DNA of 64,000 nt from Amaranthus tricolor. Its lineage: Eukaryota > Streptophyta > Magnoliopsida > Caryophyllales > Amaranthaceae. Both the position numbers and the translations under genes were made by a program. Shown in pieces: positions 36,506 to 49,100 of this stretch. How positions within the stretch are numbered: position 1 is the stretch's first letter; each line of letters begins with the position of its first letter. The notes beneath the pieces were generated by a model, which made no database searches, was not told the origin of the DNA, and saw only the letters and a list, made by a program, of their open reading frames with translations. Where the stretch lies: positions 38,915,875 through 38,979,874 of the forward strand of contig NC_080048.1 of the NCBI RefSeq assembly GCF_026212465.1, given 5' to 3'.

Positions 36506-39500
36506 TTAGATGACTGTTCCGCTTGGAATCAAGGCATCCTTGATTATGGTTACGATTCCGCTCTTGATGAAGTATCCGTCGGTTTCTCTCGCGGCTTCTT
36601 GTACATTATCACTGTTAATAATCTGCAACAACACGAAGGCGGATGTTAAATCTGATATCGGAAACATATTTCGCATTAAGTATGACTAGCACAAAGTCGT
36701 AAAGTTTAACACGAGCTCCTTGAGCACATAAAATTCAACTAATGTGGCATCACTTTGTTCGATATTGAAAAAACAAGCATTGTGAAGCTTAAATCATATC
36801 ATCATCATCATACCCAATGTATCCCGCTCATATACCTCTCATAGGGCTATGAGTAGGGTTTAAAGAGGGAAGGAAGACGGCAACCCATACCCATAAAAAA
36901 GGATGCGGCCAAAGAATCCCTGGCTCAAATACAAGCAAATCATAGTCATCTTGAATAGAGTTACAAACCTTGACATCGTCCCCAATACGAGCATTCTTGT
37001 CGATAATTGCACGTTTTATATGAGTGTTCTTCCCGATCCCAATAGGCACACTGCCCTTGGTGGCCAGGAGTTTCCTATCAGCATCAGTCTGCAAGGAAAA
37101 AGAACAATAACCCATTGGAAATGCTTACACAAACAAACAACTAAAATTGATTAGTTGCAGAGTCAAGTTGTTGCATTGCAATTATTCAAGCATGAAAATG
37201 CAAAATACTTTTGAAATTACCAGTGTCACATGATTCGTTAACCTCCTCACGAATCATAAATCCAAAAAAAACCAATTATAATCCGTTTTGGACTATTCTT
37301 GGGCAAATTTAAGCGAATACACTGCTTATACATAAGAATCCTTAAAACTTCTAGTTTTTAGTGATTGCACCTACCTCATAATAATCAGCTCCCATCAACA
37401 ATGTATCCTCAATTATTGCACCTTCGGAGATACAAGATCTAAGACCGATAACTGAATGATGAATCTTGCAGTTCTGTACAGAGTATTCAACGTACGAAAT
37501 ATCATCACAAAATACAGCCAAGTATAGAACACAAAGTTTGTTTCAAAGTTCAAATTGGTGTAATATATCAGATGCATCACATTTTCCAGCAATCTTACCT
37601 TTATCACACAGCCTTCACCGATAACACTGTCGGTTATATCAGCATCAAGCATCTTTGAGGGGGGCAAATACCGAGGTTGCGTATAAATTGGAGATGAACG
37701 GTCATAGAAGCTTCAGAGAAGATCACAACATTACAGTTTTACTACAGAATCGATCAAAAATAATGATTCATTAATTATTTTCCCTGCATTAGAAGTTACC
37801 TGAAATCAGGCACCGGCTTTTTGGTTATACCCAAGTTGGCATTGTAAAACGCCTCAATTGTACCAATATCTTCCCAATAACCATCATACAAATAGGCTTG
37901 GACCTATACATAATTGAGCACAAAGTAAGCAGAGAAAAATTCACAGTGGGGGTGTTTGGCAAAATGGTTTATTAAGCAATATTAGCTTATTTCGGCACGA
38001 ATAGAGGGTTGAATTGTCAAATCAACCATTGTTAATGTTTGGTAAACTAGTTTGTTGAAACAACTCATTAATATGAATAAATTGTTTTGAACAAGATACT
38101 CATAGCAGTGGGTTCAAAATCCAACTAATAAAATCAGCTGGTAAAATAAGCCATGGTTATCGGTTAACAGCTATTAGTTGTTTGCCAAAAACCCCCAATA
38201 AGCAAAGAGAAAGAGAGGCGAGGCACAAACATACTCTCATTCCAATAGAAGTAGCTCCCGGAATGACTTCACTTCCGAAATCATTAGCACCAGGAAATTG
38301 GTCCCGAAGCAAATTTAGCATTACATCTTTGCTGATAACATAAATGCCCATGCTAGCTATGTATGGCATTTCTTTCGCTCTCTCATCATCTAAACCTAGG
38401 ATGGTGGTATCAACCTAAAAGAAATCATACAAAAATCGTAGTTAGACAATAACATTTTAGATACTTGTAGGTAAAACAGCATGTGAGAAAGAAAAACCTT
38501 CATCGCTTTCAGTTGTTCTCCTTTAGGTTTCTCCGCAAACTCTATGATTCGTCCTTCTTCATCAATTTTCATTAACCCAAATGCAGTAGCACGCTTTTCG
38601 TCCATAGGTAAAGCTGCAACAGTAATATCCGCATCAGTTTCTCTATGAGCTTGGATAAATCTTTCATAATCCATTCGGTACAAATGGTCGCCTGCTAGAA
38701 CCAAGAACTCTAGAACATTGTGCTCTTCAAACAGCCACAAATACTGCCTGACAGCATCGGCTGTACCCTGCGGTCATCATTTCCGAGATTACTGACTTGC
38801 ATACAAGAAATTTCTTAAACAATCAGTATCGGTAACACTACGACTAACGAGCAATGCACCTGAAACCAGTTAGGATTCTCTGGACTTTGCTGAGCAGCAA
38901 GAACTTCTACGAAACCCTCACTCTTGTAACCTCCCATGTTGCTAGCATATGCTCGAGAAAGATGGCGATTGAGAGAAGCGGAATTGAACTGAGTAAGAAC
39001 ATATATTTTGGAAATGTTGCTGTTCAAACAGTTGCTGACGGGTATGTCAATGAGTCGATAATTGGCACCGAGAGGCACTGCAGGCTTTGCCCTCTTCTTT
39101 GTCAATGGATACAGACGGGTACCAGCACCACCTCCAAGTATAATACCAAGAACACTCTGCATCACAAACACACATCGTTCATAATCCCAATAGAAAATCA
39201 AACTTTCTCAGACTGTTTCAAACCGTAAAGACGATAAATTCAGCAATTACACTCATCGATTGAATGAAAGCATAATCTTAGTTTTAAAAAGCGCGAGGCG
39301 CATCGAGGCACTAAAGTTCCTTAGAGCTAAGGCGCAAAGGGCAAGGCGAAGGCGCGAGCTTTTTGTGTGCTAGGCGCATTTTTTCACTAAAGCTTAAAAA
39401 TCAATTTTGAAACATTTATAACATTCAAATAACATGATATTCATATTTTAGTATCAACGAACTTGAAAACATTTATTATTCTTATAGTAAACACTACTTT

Positions 39501-41148
39501 AGCACAAAACTATTATAATGAGAATACAAAGAATTCCCAAAGTTATTTTCTTCTTCGCATGCTTTTGTTTTTCTTAGAGAAGCAACCTTTTTTTAACTTC
39601 ATATGCAAGTAAATTTAAGTTTCGAGTTATACTTCTTTTTCGAACAAAACAAGCATAATTAATTACCGAACCCAACAAGGAGGCGCACCGGACACACAAG
39701 GCGTGAAGCACATCGAGGCGCCCAAGGCGCACCTCTTGTAGTGGGCTTTGCCTCACCAAGCCGAGGCGTTTTGGCCGAGCCTGAGCTCAATGCACAAGCA
39801 AAGCGAGGCGTGGTTTTTAAAACTAAGAGCATAATCAGTTTGTAATTGTCACACTAGCTTATCATATTACATTTGGAGCAAGACAGCATTCATAGATGGT
39901 CCTTGTATCGTATAAACTTCCATATAGAATCTTTTAAGAAAGTTGTAAATTTGACACATTTGCAAATTACAAGTTCAATGAAAAACAACCTCTTTATTAT
40001 AATTATTATTATGTTTCCTCCGATTTTTAATACTGCTTCCATAGTAGCCACAATTCATCACACAAAATTGTCTTAAATGTTCTTTGTGTATACTATGTTA
40101 TTCAGACTTTTCATTTTGAGTAACATACCCGTGTCGGATCCTTGATGCTCGGACATTGGTATGACACTTTGCCACTTTATTTTATGCATTAAATTGAATA
40201 TTTACACACGTCCGAAACTTGAACAAGGATCAGTATCCGACATCAGTGCCCAAGTCCAAGTAACTTAGTGTATATAAAAAAGATCTCAGCTCTTGTTTGA
40301 TTCCTCAATATATCTTTTCATAGTAACAACTTATAGTTTTTAGTTATGCAGTAGGCTTCAAAATAGTGTATTGAAAGGCATGAAAGGAAAAAATGCAGCA
40401 AATATTAAAATCCGGCAATTTTAGGGTAATGGAATGTGTGTATACATACATAGGCACCTTTCCAGCACAGAACTTGATGCAGCGGAAAAGATGCATAGAG
40501 ATTCAACAAGCATGAGCATAAAAAATGTTTCTTACCTTATGTGAGAATCAAGATAACACTTACCGTCACGAAAGGCTTATCTCTAATTTTCAGTTTTCAA
40601 ATCACTAATAACAAATTAAATCAAATCAAATCACCAGTCATCAACATTTCATTGCATCAAAGTCACATCCATACTAATAAAGGAACTCTACAACAGTAGA
40701 ACTGAATAAACTAGCAACAATAATAATAATATTTCTTTAAAAAAAACAAATCAAAAAATAGAAAAAAATCAAACACAAAATTCAGATTAATAAAATGCAA
40801 TGGCAATTGAATTAATCAACAAGAAAATAAAAACAAAATTAGTATTTTAAAAATAGAAATGAAATAGGAGGTGAACAATTAAACAACGTAATGATAAGGA
40901 AAAAATGAGCTTACACGGCTGGCTTCGGGATCTAGACAAGTCTGCGAATTCTTCGAATCAGAAACCGCCTTAGGAGAAACAATATTAGGGGTTCTTCTAG
41001 CATTAGAAGAAATTCTAGAATTGCGGCGATTGAGAAACGAAATGGTTTGAAATTTGTCACCAGAAAGAGAAGAAGAGGAGAAAGCGAGATTAGGCATAGA
41101 ATTAGAAGAAGGAACAATAATGCCACCGGTGACAGTCATACCCGCCAT
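36506..41148 (-). CDS. APS1: ADP-glucose pyrophosphorylase small subunit, plastid
   Basis: It makes ADP-glucose from glucose-1-phosphate and ATP, the committed step of starch synthesis, as a heterotetramer with large subunits. Exons in coding order: 41148-40915, 39156-38860, 38767-38498, 38414-38235, 37903-37800, 37710-37599, 37473-37375, 37088-36969, 36622-36506. They give 510 aa plus stop, and all phases agree. A Ser-rich transit peptide precedes QTCLDPEAS, whose Cys is the redox-regulated intersubunit disulphide residue. Then come [20 protein letters not shown] (nucleotide loop), [38 protein letters not shown] and [16 protein letters not shown], followed by a left-handed beta-helix part ([20 protein letters not shown]). 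It ends [10 protein letters not shown]. Catalytic motifs are intact, unlike the degenerate APS2 type. Introns 1 and 4 carry MITEs. Confidence 0.96.
37948..38196. mobile_element. MITE with GGGGGTGTTTGGCAAA ends in AGPase intron 4
   Basis: 249 bp. Left GGGGGTGTTTGGCAAA is mirrored by tttgccaaaaaccccc on the right, with aatggtt/aataagcc-type subterminal matches. No clear target duplication was seen. Confidence 0.65.
39277..39827. mobile_element. hAT-type non-autonomous element in AGPase intron 1
   Basis: 551 bp. The left end CTTAGTTTTAAAAAGCGCG and right end 'cgtggtttttaaaactaag' are inverted (CTTAGTTTTAAAAA perfect). An identical 8-bp duplication AGCATAAT flanks it (39269-39276, 39828-39835). 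The interior is rich in gcgaggcgc motifs, GC-rich relative to the intron, and has no transposase. An 8-bp duplication is typical of the hAT superfamily. Confidence 0.88.
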
Positions 41149-41380
41149 TGATAAATGCTCTGCTTTGCTTAGCGAAAATTGAACGATAATGAGACTGCGA
41201 AAGGGGAGTGGTGGGCAAAGGAGAGAGAAAAATCTGGAGGAGATTGATTTGGAAATGCGCGATATGAACCGTCCAACAATATCATAGATTCATAGTATAT
41301 TAATATAGTCCATGAACTATTTTTTTTATCATTTCTAATTTCTTAAAATAATCATAATATAGTTTTAAATTAACCATATA

Positions 41381-41872
41381 CCACTCCGTTCTTTAAATCT
41401 TGCGGCATTTGACTTCTTTTTCCTCCATGCACAATTTTATTCAATAGTTAACATCTCTAAATTACAAATTAATAATTCCTCCATTCTGACATAGTTGTTA
41501 CCTAACTATTTAAGGTATTGTTCATTATTTAAGCTTATTATATGCATTGCTGTAAATGTTTTAAAAAAAATATAGTTAAGTTGGATCTTGTTTAAATCGT
41601 CTAATCGCATGTTTTTACAATATTGAATTTTTAATTTTTTTTAATTATGCATAACTCAAGATATAAATGATCAAAATAACACATTAGATTGCTTAATGAA
41701 GTGAAATATAGCAAGTATAATGAAACAGAGGAAATATATTTTAAATCGAGACAATTCAAACAAAATCTCATATGACTATGTTTTAACTTTTTGATTAACA
41801 ACAATAGAATAATCAAATTTTGTTGATGAATAGTGCACGGTGGTCAAATGGAGCAAGATTTAAAGAATGAAG
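41381..41872. mobile_element. Stowaway-like MITE with a nested MITE
   Basis: The left end CCACTCCGTTCTTTAAATCT and right 'gcaagatttaaagaatgaag' are inverted, with TA on both sides (41379-41380, 41873-41874), as in Tc1/mariner-derived MITEs. A second pair, 'ttcctccattctgacatagt' near 41485 and 'aatgaaacagaggaaat' near 41720, is nested inside and accounts for the unusual length of 492 bp. Confidence 0.65.
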
Positions 41873-43610
41873 TACAATTTGGAAGTAAACAAAAAAAAAA
41901 CTATTTTTTATATGGACCCGTGATGGTCTCATACGATATGATATGTTCTAATTTTGGACAATAGTTTTTCATTTTCTTTTTAACTTGATCCACGCATTTT
42001 AATTCTCTTTTAATTTTATTAATTATAAAGTATTTAATTTTTCTTTAAAAATACAAATTTTCTCTTTGCTATTTCCCCAAATAGAAAAGAGGAGCATTCT
42101 ATGTTGTCTAATCCAAATAAAAAAGAATTTGAGTCAAAGAATAGAATGATCGATAAATCTGTGATAATCAACTCAATAAAATTTAGTCAATTAATAATCA
42201 AGGATTAATTTATTGGTTTTGATTTATGTAATCAATTCTAATTTTCTATTAAGAATTTGACATTGTTATTGTTAGAACGAAATATTCTTTAGTGTTTTTT
42301 GTTTGTATAGGCTACCCCAGTAATACTACAGGTAAAGAAGGAGAATTTAATTATTTTGTAAATGGTAAGAATTAAATTTTAATTTAAATATAAAAAGGGA
42401 AATCTCTCAATTACTTCATTCAATCTATTATATGTGTTATTGATAGTGCCTTTTTTCAATCTCCACTCACTATTAGTTGCAAGTATTTCAGAACGGGAAG
42501 AAGTATTAGATTAATTTAGACTAATTCAAGATTTTGGGACTTGTTTTGGGGTGATATTTGATATGTGAAATTATCAATGAGATCTCTGTGTTTTTGCATT
42601 TTATTGTTGGTATCCCTATATTTTGTCTATTATCAATGATATCCCCAACATATTCAAGTTTTTGTATGAAAATGCCTATTTTTAAACATTATCAATATTA
42701 CGATTGTAATTAGCATAAAATATTAAAATAATATAAATAATTGAAAAAACACATAGAATCAAAGATAAAGTGCATACCATGAATGATTGGCCTGTTTGAA
42801 TTACATATCTTACCAACTCATTTGTCTTGGTACTTGTGATTTTTGATAGAGGTGATATGGTATTGAAATGATATGGTGGATCACCGTTTATGTCAATTTT
42901 TGCACGAGGCCTTGTCTATTTGATGATATTCACTTTATTGCAACAATACAAAATAAATTATTAACTAGGAAATAGGAAATAGGAAAACTCCGTGGTGGTT
43001 CAAATATGCTAGTAACTAGTAATTCCTTTTGAATTATTTTCAAATCATATGTACAATTAGAAGTATTATAAGTAAAAAATGTAAAAAGTTCCTAATATAA
43101 TTTTTATCAAAATTATGTTGAATATTTAGTATATATTAAATTCTAACATAACATTAAGTATTATAAATAGTAGTGGAATAAAATATATTAAAAAAAACAA
43201 ATTCAAAAAGGTTCAAAGGGTAGGACAAAAGGCAAATTGAAAAACCAAGTTAGCAGAAAAAACCGACTCGACTTTCTTGATGATGGGCTTAAAGCCGACT
43301 CGGCTTTAGGTACTGGAAAATGATTTTGGCCAACAGAATAAGTTGAGTCCGTTGTGATTTTACGTTTTCTTTGAATTCAGTACATTGGATTCCTTCTTTT
43401 ATTCCACTTTATTTCTAATGTTACAAAGGCTTAATAGTGTGGAATAATGCTCATGAATATCAGTCATAATGGTATTGATTGATGGTCATTATTCTTTATA
43501 ATCAATAGGTGATTGAATGTGCCATGACCCTTTGGCATACTTGAACTAGTATAAATAGGGGCTTGGGGAAGAATGTTAACACACCAATTTTCTGAACACA
43601 ATCCTTAAAT

Positions 43611-44375
<765 letters not shown>

Positions 44376-45096
44376 TGAATTCTCTTGTCCTTGCTTTCTC
44401 TCTAGCTTGTGTTCTTTTAAAAAGAGTTATAAACTTCTTGTTAGAATTTTCCGAAGTTTATAATTCATCAAACACTTTGTTATTAAGTGACATACTCTAA
44501 GTACTAAGGGTGTGTTGTGTTGTTTGTATCTTGTTGTGAATTTCCAAGTCTAAACTCAAGTACTTTTGTGGTGAAAATATCACAAAAGGAAAGTGAGTAC
44601 ACGCCTACAACAGGTATCAAGTTTTTCGTTACAAAGATTATCTTCAAGTTTGTTCTTTGTTCTTTTTGTTTAAGTTTATTTTAGCCATCAACAAAGGAAC
44701 ATATAATTTCCCATATTGTAATTTGTATTTGTATTATTATTTGTAATAAACTAGAGATATTAAAAGTTAGAAATATTAATTTGTATACATGTTCTAAAAA
44801 GTATATCTATTTTGTATTTTGTATTCCATTGTATGTATGACAATTTGCTTGATCCATCACTAAAATGGAAAGCACTATGAATATGTGTTTGCAACACTTA
44901 AATAGCTTAGAAATTTGATAACTAATTATAGGTGTATAAATACTTTTCTTTTGTGATATTTCTTCCATATAATGCTTGGAAAAATTAAGTGAAATTTATA
45001 ATGAGATATAAACAACCACAATAAACACTAGTACAAAGTGCATAGAATTAATGATCATGTGTTCAAGAAAATGATAAAATCAAAAACTATATAATG

Positions 45097-45305
45097 CCAT
45101 GTTTGGGAACCATGATTTCATTTGAAAACTTGAAATTGACTCAAACTTATTGTTTGGCAAATTAAAATTGTTAAATTTGATCTTAAATTAGTTAAAATTG
45201 AAAATTTGAGAATTACTATCAAAACCTTGTCATTCTCAAATTCATCATTTATGATTTCATAATTAAAATTCATAATTTAAAATAAAATACTTATTCCCAA
45301 GCACT
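45097..45305. mobile_element. Small MITE-like foldback
   Basis: Left 'tgtttgggaaccatgatttc' and right 'tacttattcccaagcactac' are loosely inverted, with mirrored AAATTTGA/TCAAATTC pieces between. About 210 bp. Confidence 0.4.
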
Positions 45306-46163
45306 ACATAAAGAGTTTATAAAGTTCTTTATATGTTTAAATGAAGATGGAAAAGAATAAGAAGAATTCATGAATTCTTATTTATTAGAACTATACTTCT
45401 GCTTCATGTGATTTCCTCTATTTATATAATTATATGCACGATTTCTATTCCTTGATTTCATGTTTAATAATCTCTGAAAATATTTTTCAAGATTGAAAGA
45501 ATACATATACGCAACAAACATATTCATCCACCAAATAGAGTTTTCATTCATGAAAAGCATCATTCATTTGAGCTTGGTTTGCTTTGTTCGTTAAGTTCTT
45601 GCTTCATATGCTTTAAACCACTAAGACATACAGATTTAATACTTATTTTATTTCACTATACTCACAACGGATATCCTAACATATTCTAAATCTTTCCAAC
45701 ACAATATAATGACACTTTGTGTATAACTATAGTCTCACCCTCAATCACCCTCAAGGAGACGAAAGATAATGAGTCTCCTGTCTCTAGGATTAATATCTTA
45801 AAAGGCGAAAATATCAACTCAGTTGCAATAAAATTACTTTCCCTACTTTTAAATTCAATTTTTTTAAACCTCACCTCTTTTCTGAGCCTATTTAAAAGTC
45901 GAGAATAATTCAAATTTGTTAAAATAAAAAAAAAAATATAGTTGAACCACCTTCCAATGAAGAAAAGAAAAAAAGAAAGGGAAATTTAGTTGGTCACATT
46001 AAATTCAAACTAGCCGTTAGGCAGAGCGCTCCTGATCATGTATGTATCCCTACATCCTCACTACTCGGCTCACTCTCATTTCTGCATACCTGATATCATC
46101 ATTGATCATCAATCGGAATCAAAATCAGAATCAAGCATAGCTTGAATTTTCTTCCACGAAAAA

Positions 46164-49100
46164 ATGTTTGCTCATGGTTTGGATCAATCTGCCATGGAAT
46201 GGATTAATAAGGTATTTTCTTTTTTTTATTATGATTTTGGTACTTTCTTAAGTTAGTATAGTTATATATATAGTGTATTCATTCCATTTTAATAATGATT
46301 TGTTTGCGAGTATAATTTGTTTTTGATTAACTTTTAGGGTTTCATGCTTGAGTAATGTACTCATTTTAAGATCTTATCAATTGTTAGCTGTCGGATTTGT
46401 ATTTAAATTTTCAACAAATGCGAAATTGTTAGTGTTTACTGTAAGCAGCATTCAGTAAAATGAACCTTTGTAAGATTAAAATGGCAGGGAATAGATACTA
46501 GGAACGACTGTAATAAGATTAAGAATGCAGTGCCGGACATGGGCAGGAATAGATACAATTACAACCTCAATTTTAGGAGCGGTGCATTAGGGTTTTAGAG
46601 ACCCATTGAAGTTTAGTGTTCTTAGTTGAGATATTTCTTATCCTTTCACCGGGAAGTTATACTTCGAGATTTAAAAAAAAAAAAAACTTGTACTACTTAG
46701 GGTGTGTTTGAGGATTAGTTAGGGCTTATTAGAGAAATAATGGTCAAATGGCAAAAGCTAATGGAAAAGCTACTCATATCAACTTTTTTATTTTAGCTTA
46801 AAGTTAACTTCGTAACATTTTAGCTTAAAGCCAACTTTTCATCTAGAATAAAGCTATTTACCAAACGAGTTTTTTTGGCTATTGACCTACGAACAAGCCA
46901 AAACCCAAAATCCAAGTAGACCTTGAATCACCAAGAAATAGAACATGAATGAATAGAATTTCTAAAAATACTCTTGTTTAAATACTAGGGTGTAAAATCG
47001 ATCAATTTGTGATGGGGTGGGGGAGTATTTCAATGTTATACTCCTGCTTTGTTACAATTTGTTTTGGTAAAAGCAATCGTAGTTTTGAATTTTAGTATTA
47101 GTATAAGCCTTGGTTCATGCGGAGACTTGATCACGAGGAGGAATTTCTAATAGTGCTTGTGTTAAAGTCTTTGCTTTACTTTTAGTATGCGATTTTTCTG
47201 ATGAACTCTTTGATTTGAATTTGCCTTGGCATCAACTTGGTTAATTTGGTTTGCCGGAGAGCTATTTTGATCATGAGGAGGAATTGTTGGATCCTCATGA
47301 GGCCAAAAATTTATAGTTCTTTGGTTTCAGTTTAAATGGACTATAGCAAAATGGTTAATTGAACCATGCGCACTTTTATTATTGTAAAGTGCAATGGTGT
47401 TTGCTATCAAGATTCAATTAGAAAGTAGAAGCGATTTCGTTGTTGTCACAACAACAAGATTTCAACCCTCACAATGGGAGTGGTATTGGGGTGATGGAAC
47501 GTGAGAGGACATTTCGAAAAAATTTGATCATCATTGCTGAATTAACTGAGCTGCTGAAACTTGCATCACGTAAATTATGTAGTGGGGGGAAACAATTTTC
47601 TTTTTTTGCGATTAATTATGATTGTAAATTAATACTAATATAGATGTTTTTCTTTTTTTTTTTTGTGTTTTTAGGATGGTAAAATGAAACAATTGATCAA
47701 TCCAACATATTCTTGTAAATTTAAATATTCAACTGTTTAATTCTTTGAACATGTAGGGGAAAGATGAAGTGATGGAAGCTGAACCTTCTTCACGGGAAAA
47801 CTTTGAATATGGATTAATTTCTAGATCATCCCCATATCTTTGGAATGGAAGAAATTATTTGTCACCTAAAACTCTGCCATCTCTGAAGTTCCATTCTGGT
47901 TTGCTTGGCAAACATAGTATGTCTACTCTAGACTTGAGTGAATCTGATGAGCAGACTGTCAGTAATGATAGTGATGATGATGGTGATGAAAGTGTGGCTT
48001 CAGCACCGTATGATTTGGATAGTTATTATCCTGAACATGACCAAGAATTTTCACCGTACAATGATGTCAGTAATTGTGGGAAGCCCATTCTTTTTGACAA
48101 TGAAGATACCATTAGTGTGCAAGGTAAACATGTTAGATGTCGACCTGGACTGTTGATCAACAGAGGATCATCTATGCTTAATCTCAAAGTTGAACTGCCG
48201 AACGCGACCAAAAGATACAGTGATGTTGGACTAGAGAAACAGAGGGAGTACTTTATGACTCCAGATAGTGGTGGTCACTCTCTTGTTAATGCTAACCCAT
48301 ATAGTGCACAGGTCCGAGTGAAAGTTTTACTTATTAATAACGCCAACAAAGTTTTCAGGTTTATTTGTTTAACATAATTTGATTATTTTGTGAATTTTAT
48401 TCTTCATAGGATACTCCCATCAATCATAGCAGATTCTATGATTGTGGAGACTTAGGTACTCCGAGCGCTCCTCCAGTCGCAGCCGATGCCGAGATTGAAT
48501 GTGAGCCAGAAGATGATGAGAGACATGAAACTGTTATGGATGATGCTACAATGAATGAACTCACCAGAAATGGACTGTACACAACTGGAGTTGGAGACTG
48601 TAATGAAGAGATTAAGCAAGGTTTATTAGAACCAAAAGCAGACACTTCAGAGGATGTTGATTTCCATGAGAAGTATTATACATTATCAGTTCTTTAACTT
48701 GCTGTTTTGTACCTTATCACTTTGCAGTCACTTTTGGTTTTCTCTTGCTCACGATCTTCGCTGACATAAAAAACGTTGCAGTGGACAAAATGCTTTGCAA
48801 ATCCTTGTAGCATATGATGCCTGCATTCGACTATGCCTGCATGCGTGGGCAAATGGTTGTCCAGATGCACCCGAGTTCCTTCGTGATGAATGCCTTATCC
48901 TTCGGAAAGCTTTTGGGTGTGTGACCTTGTAATTATATTAGTTATGAACTTTAGTTGGTGTCACTCTGATCTTTTCTATTGTTTTCATGGAATGTAATAG
49001 GCTGAACAAGTTGCTACTGCATCCACAAGGTATGCAAACAGAAAAGGATGGGGTCTCTAAGAGCAGAGAAGAAACATGCTGTAGGAAGCAGGATATAGTA

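Noticed and set aside
38854..39228. Plus-strand ORF of 124 codons
   Set aside because: Antisense shadow of AGPase exon 2.
44380..44640. Complete LTR retrotransposon around the microsatellite element
   Set aside because: Some LTR-like wording and a 'ggtatca' near 44635 exist, but there is no paired LTR, polyprotein or target duplication.
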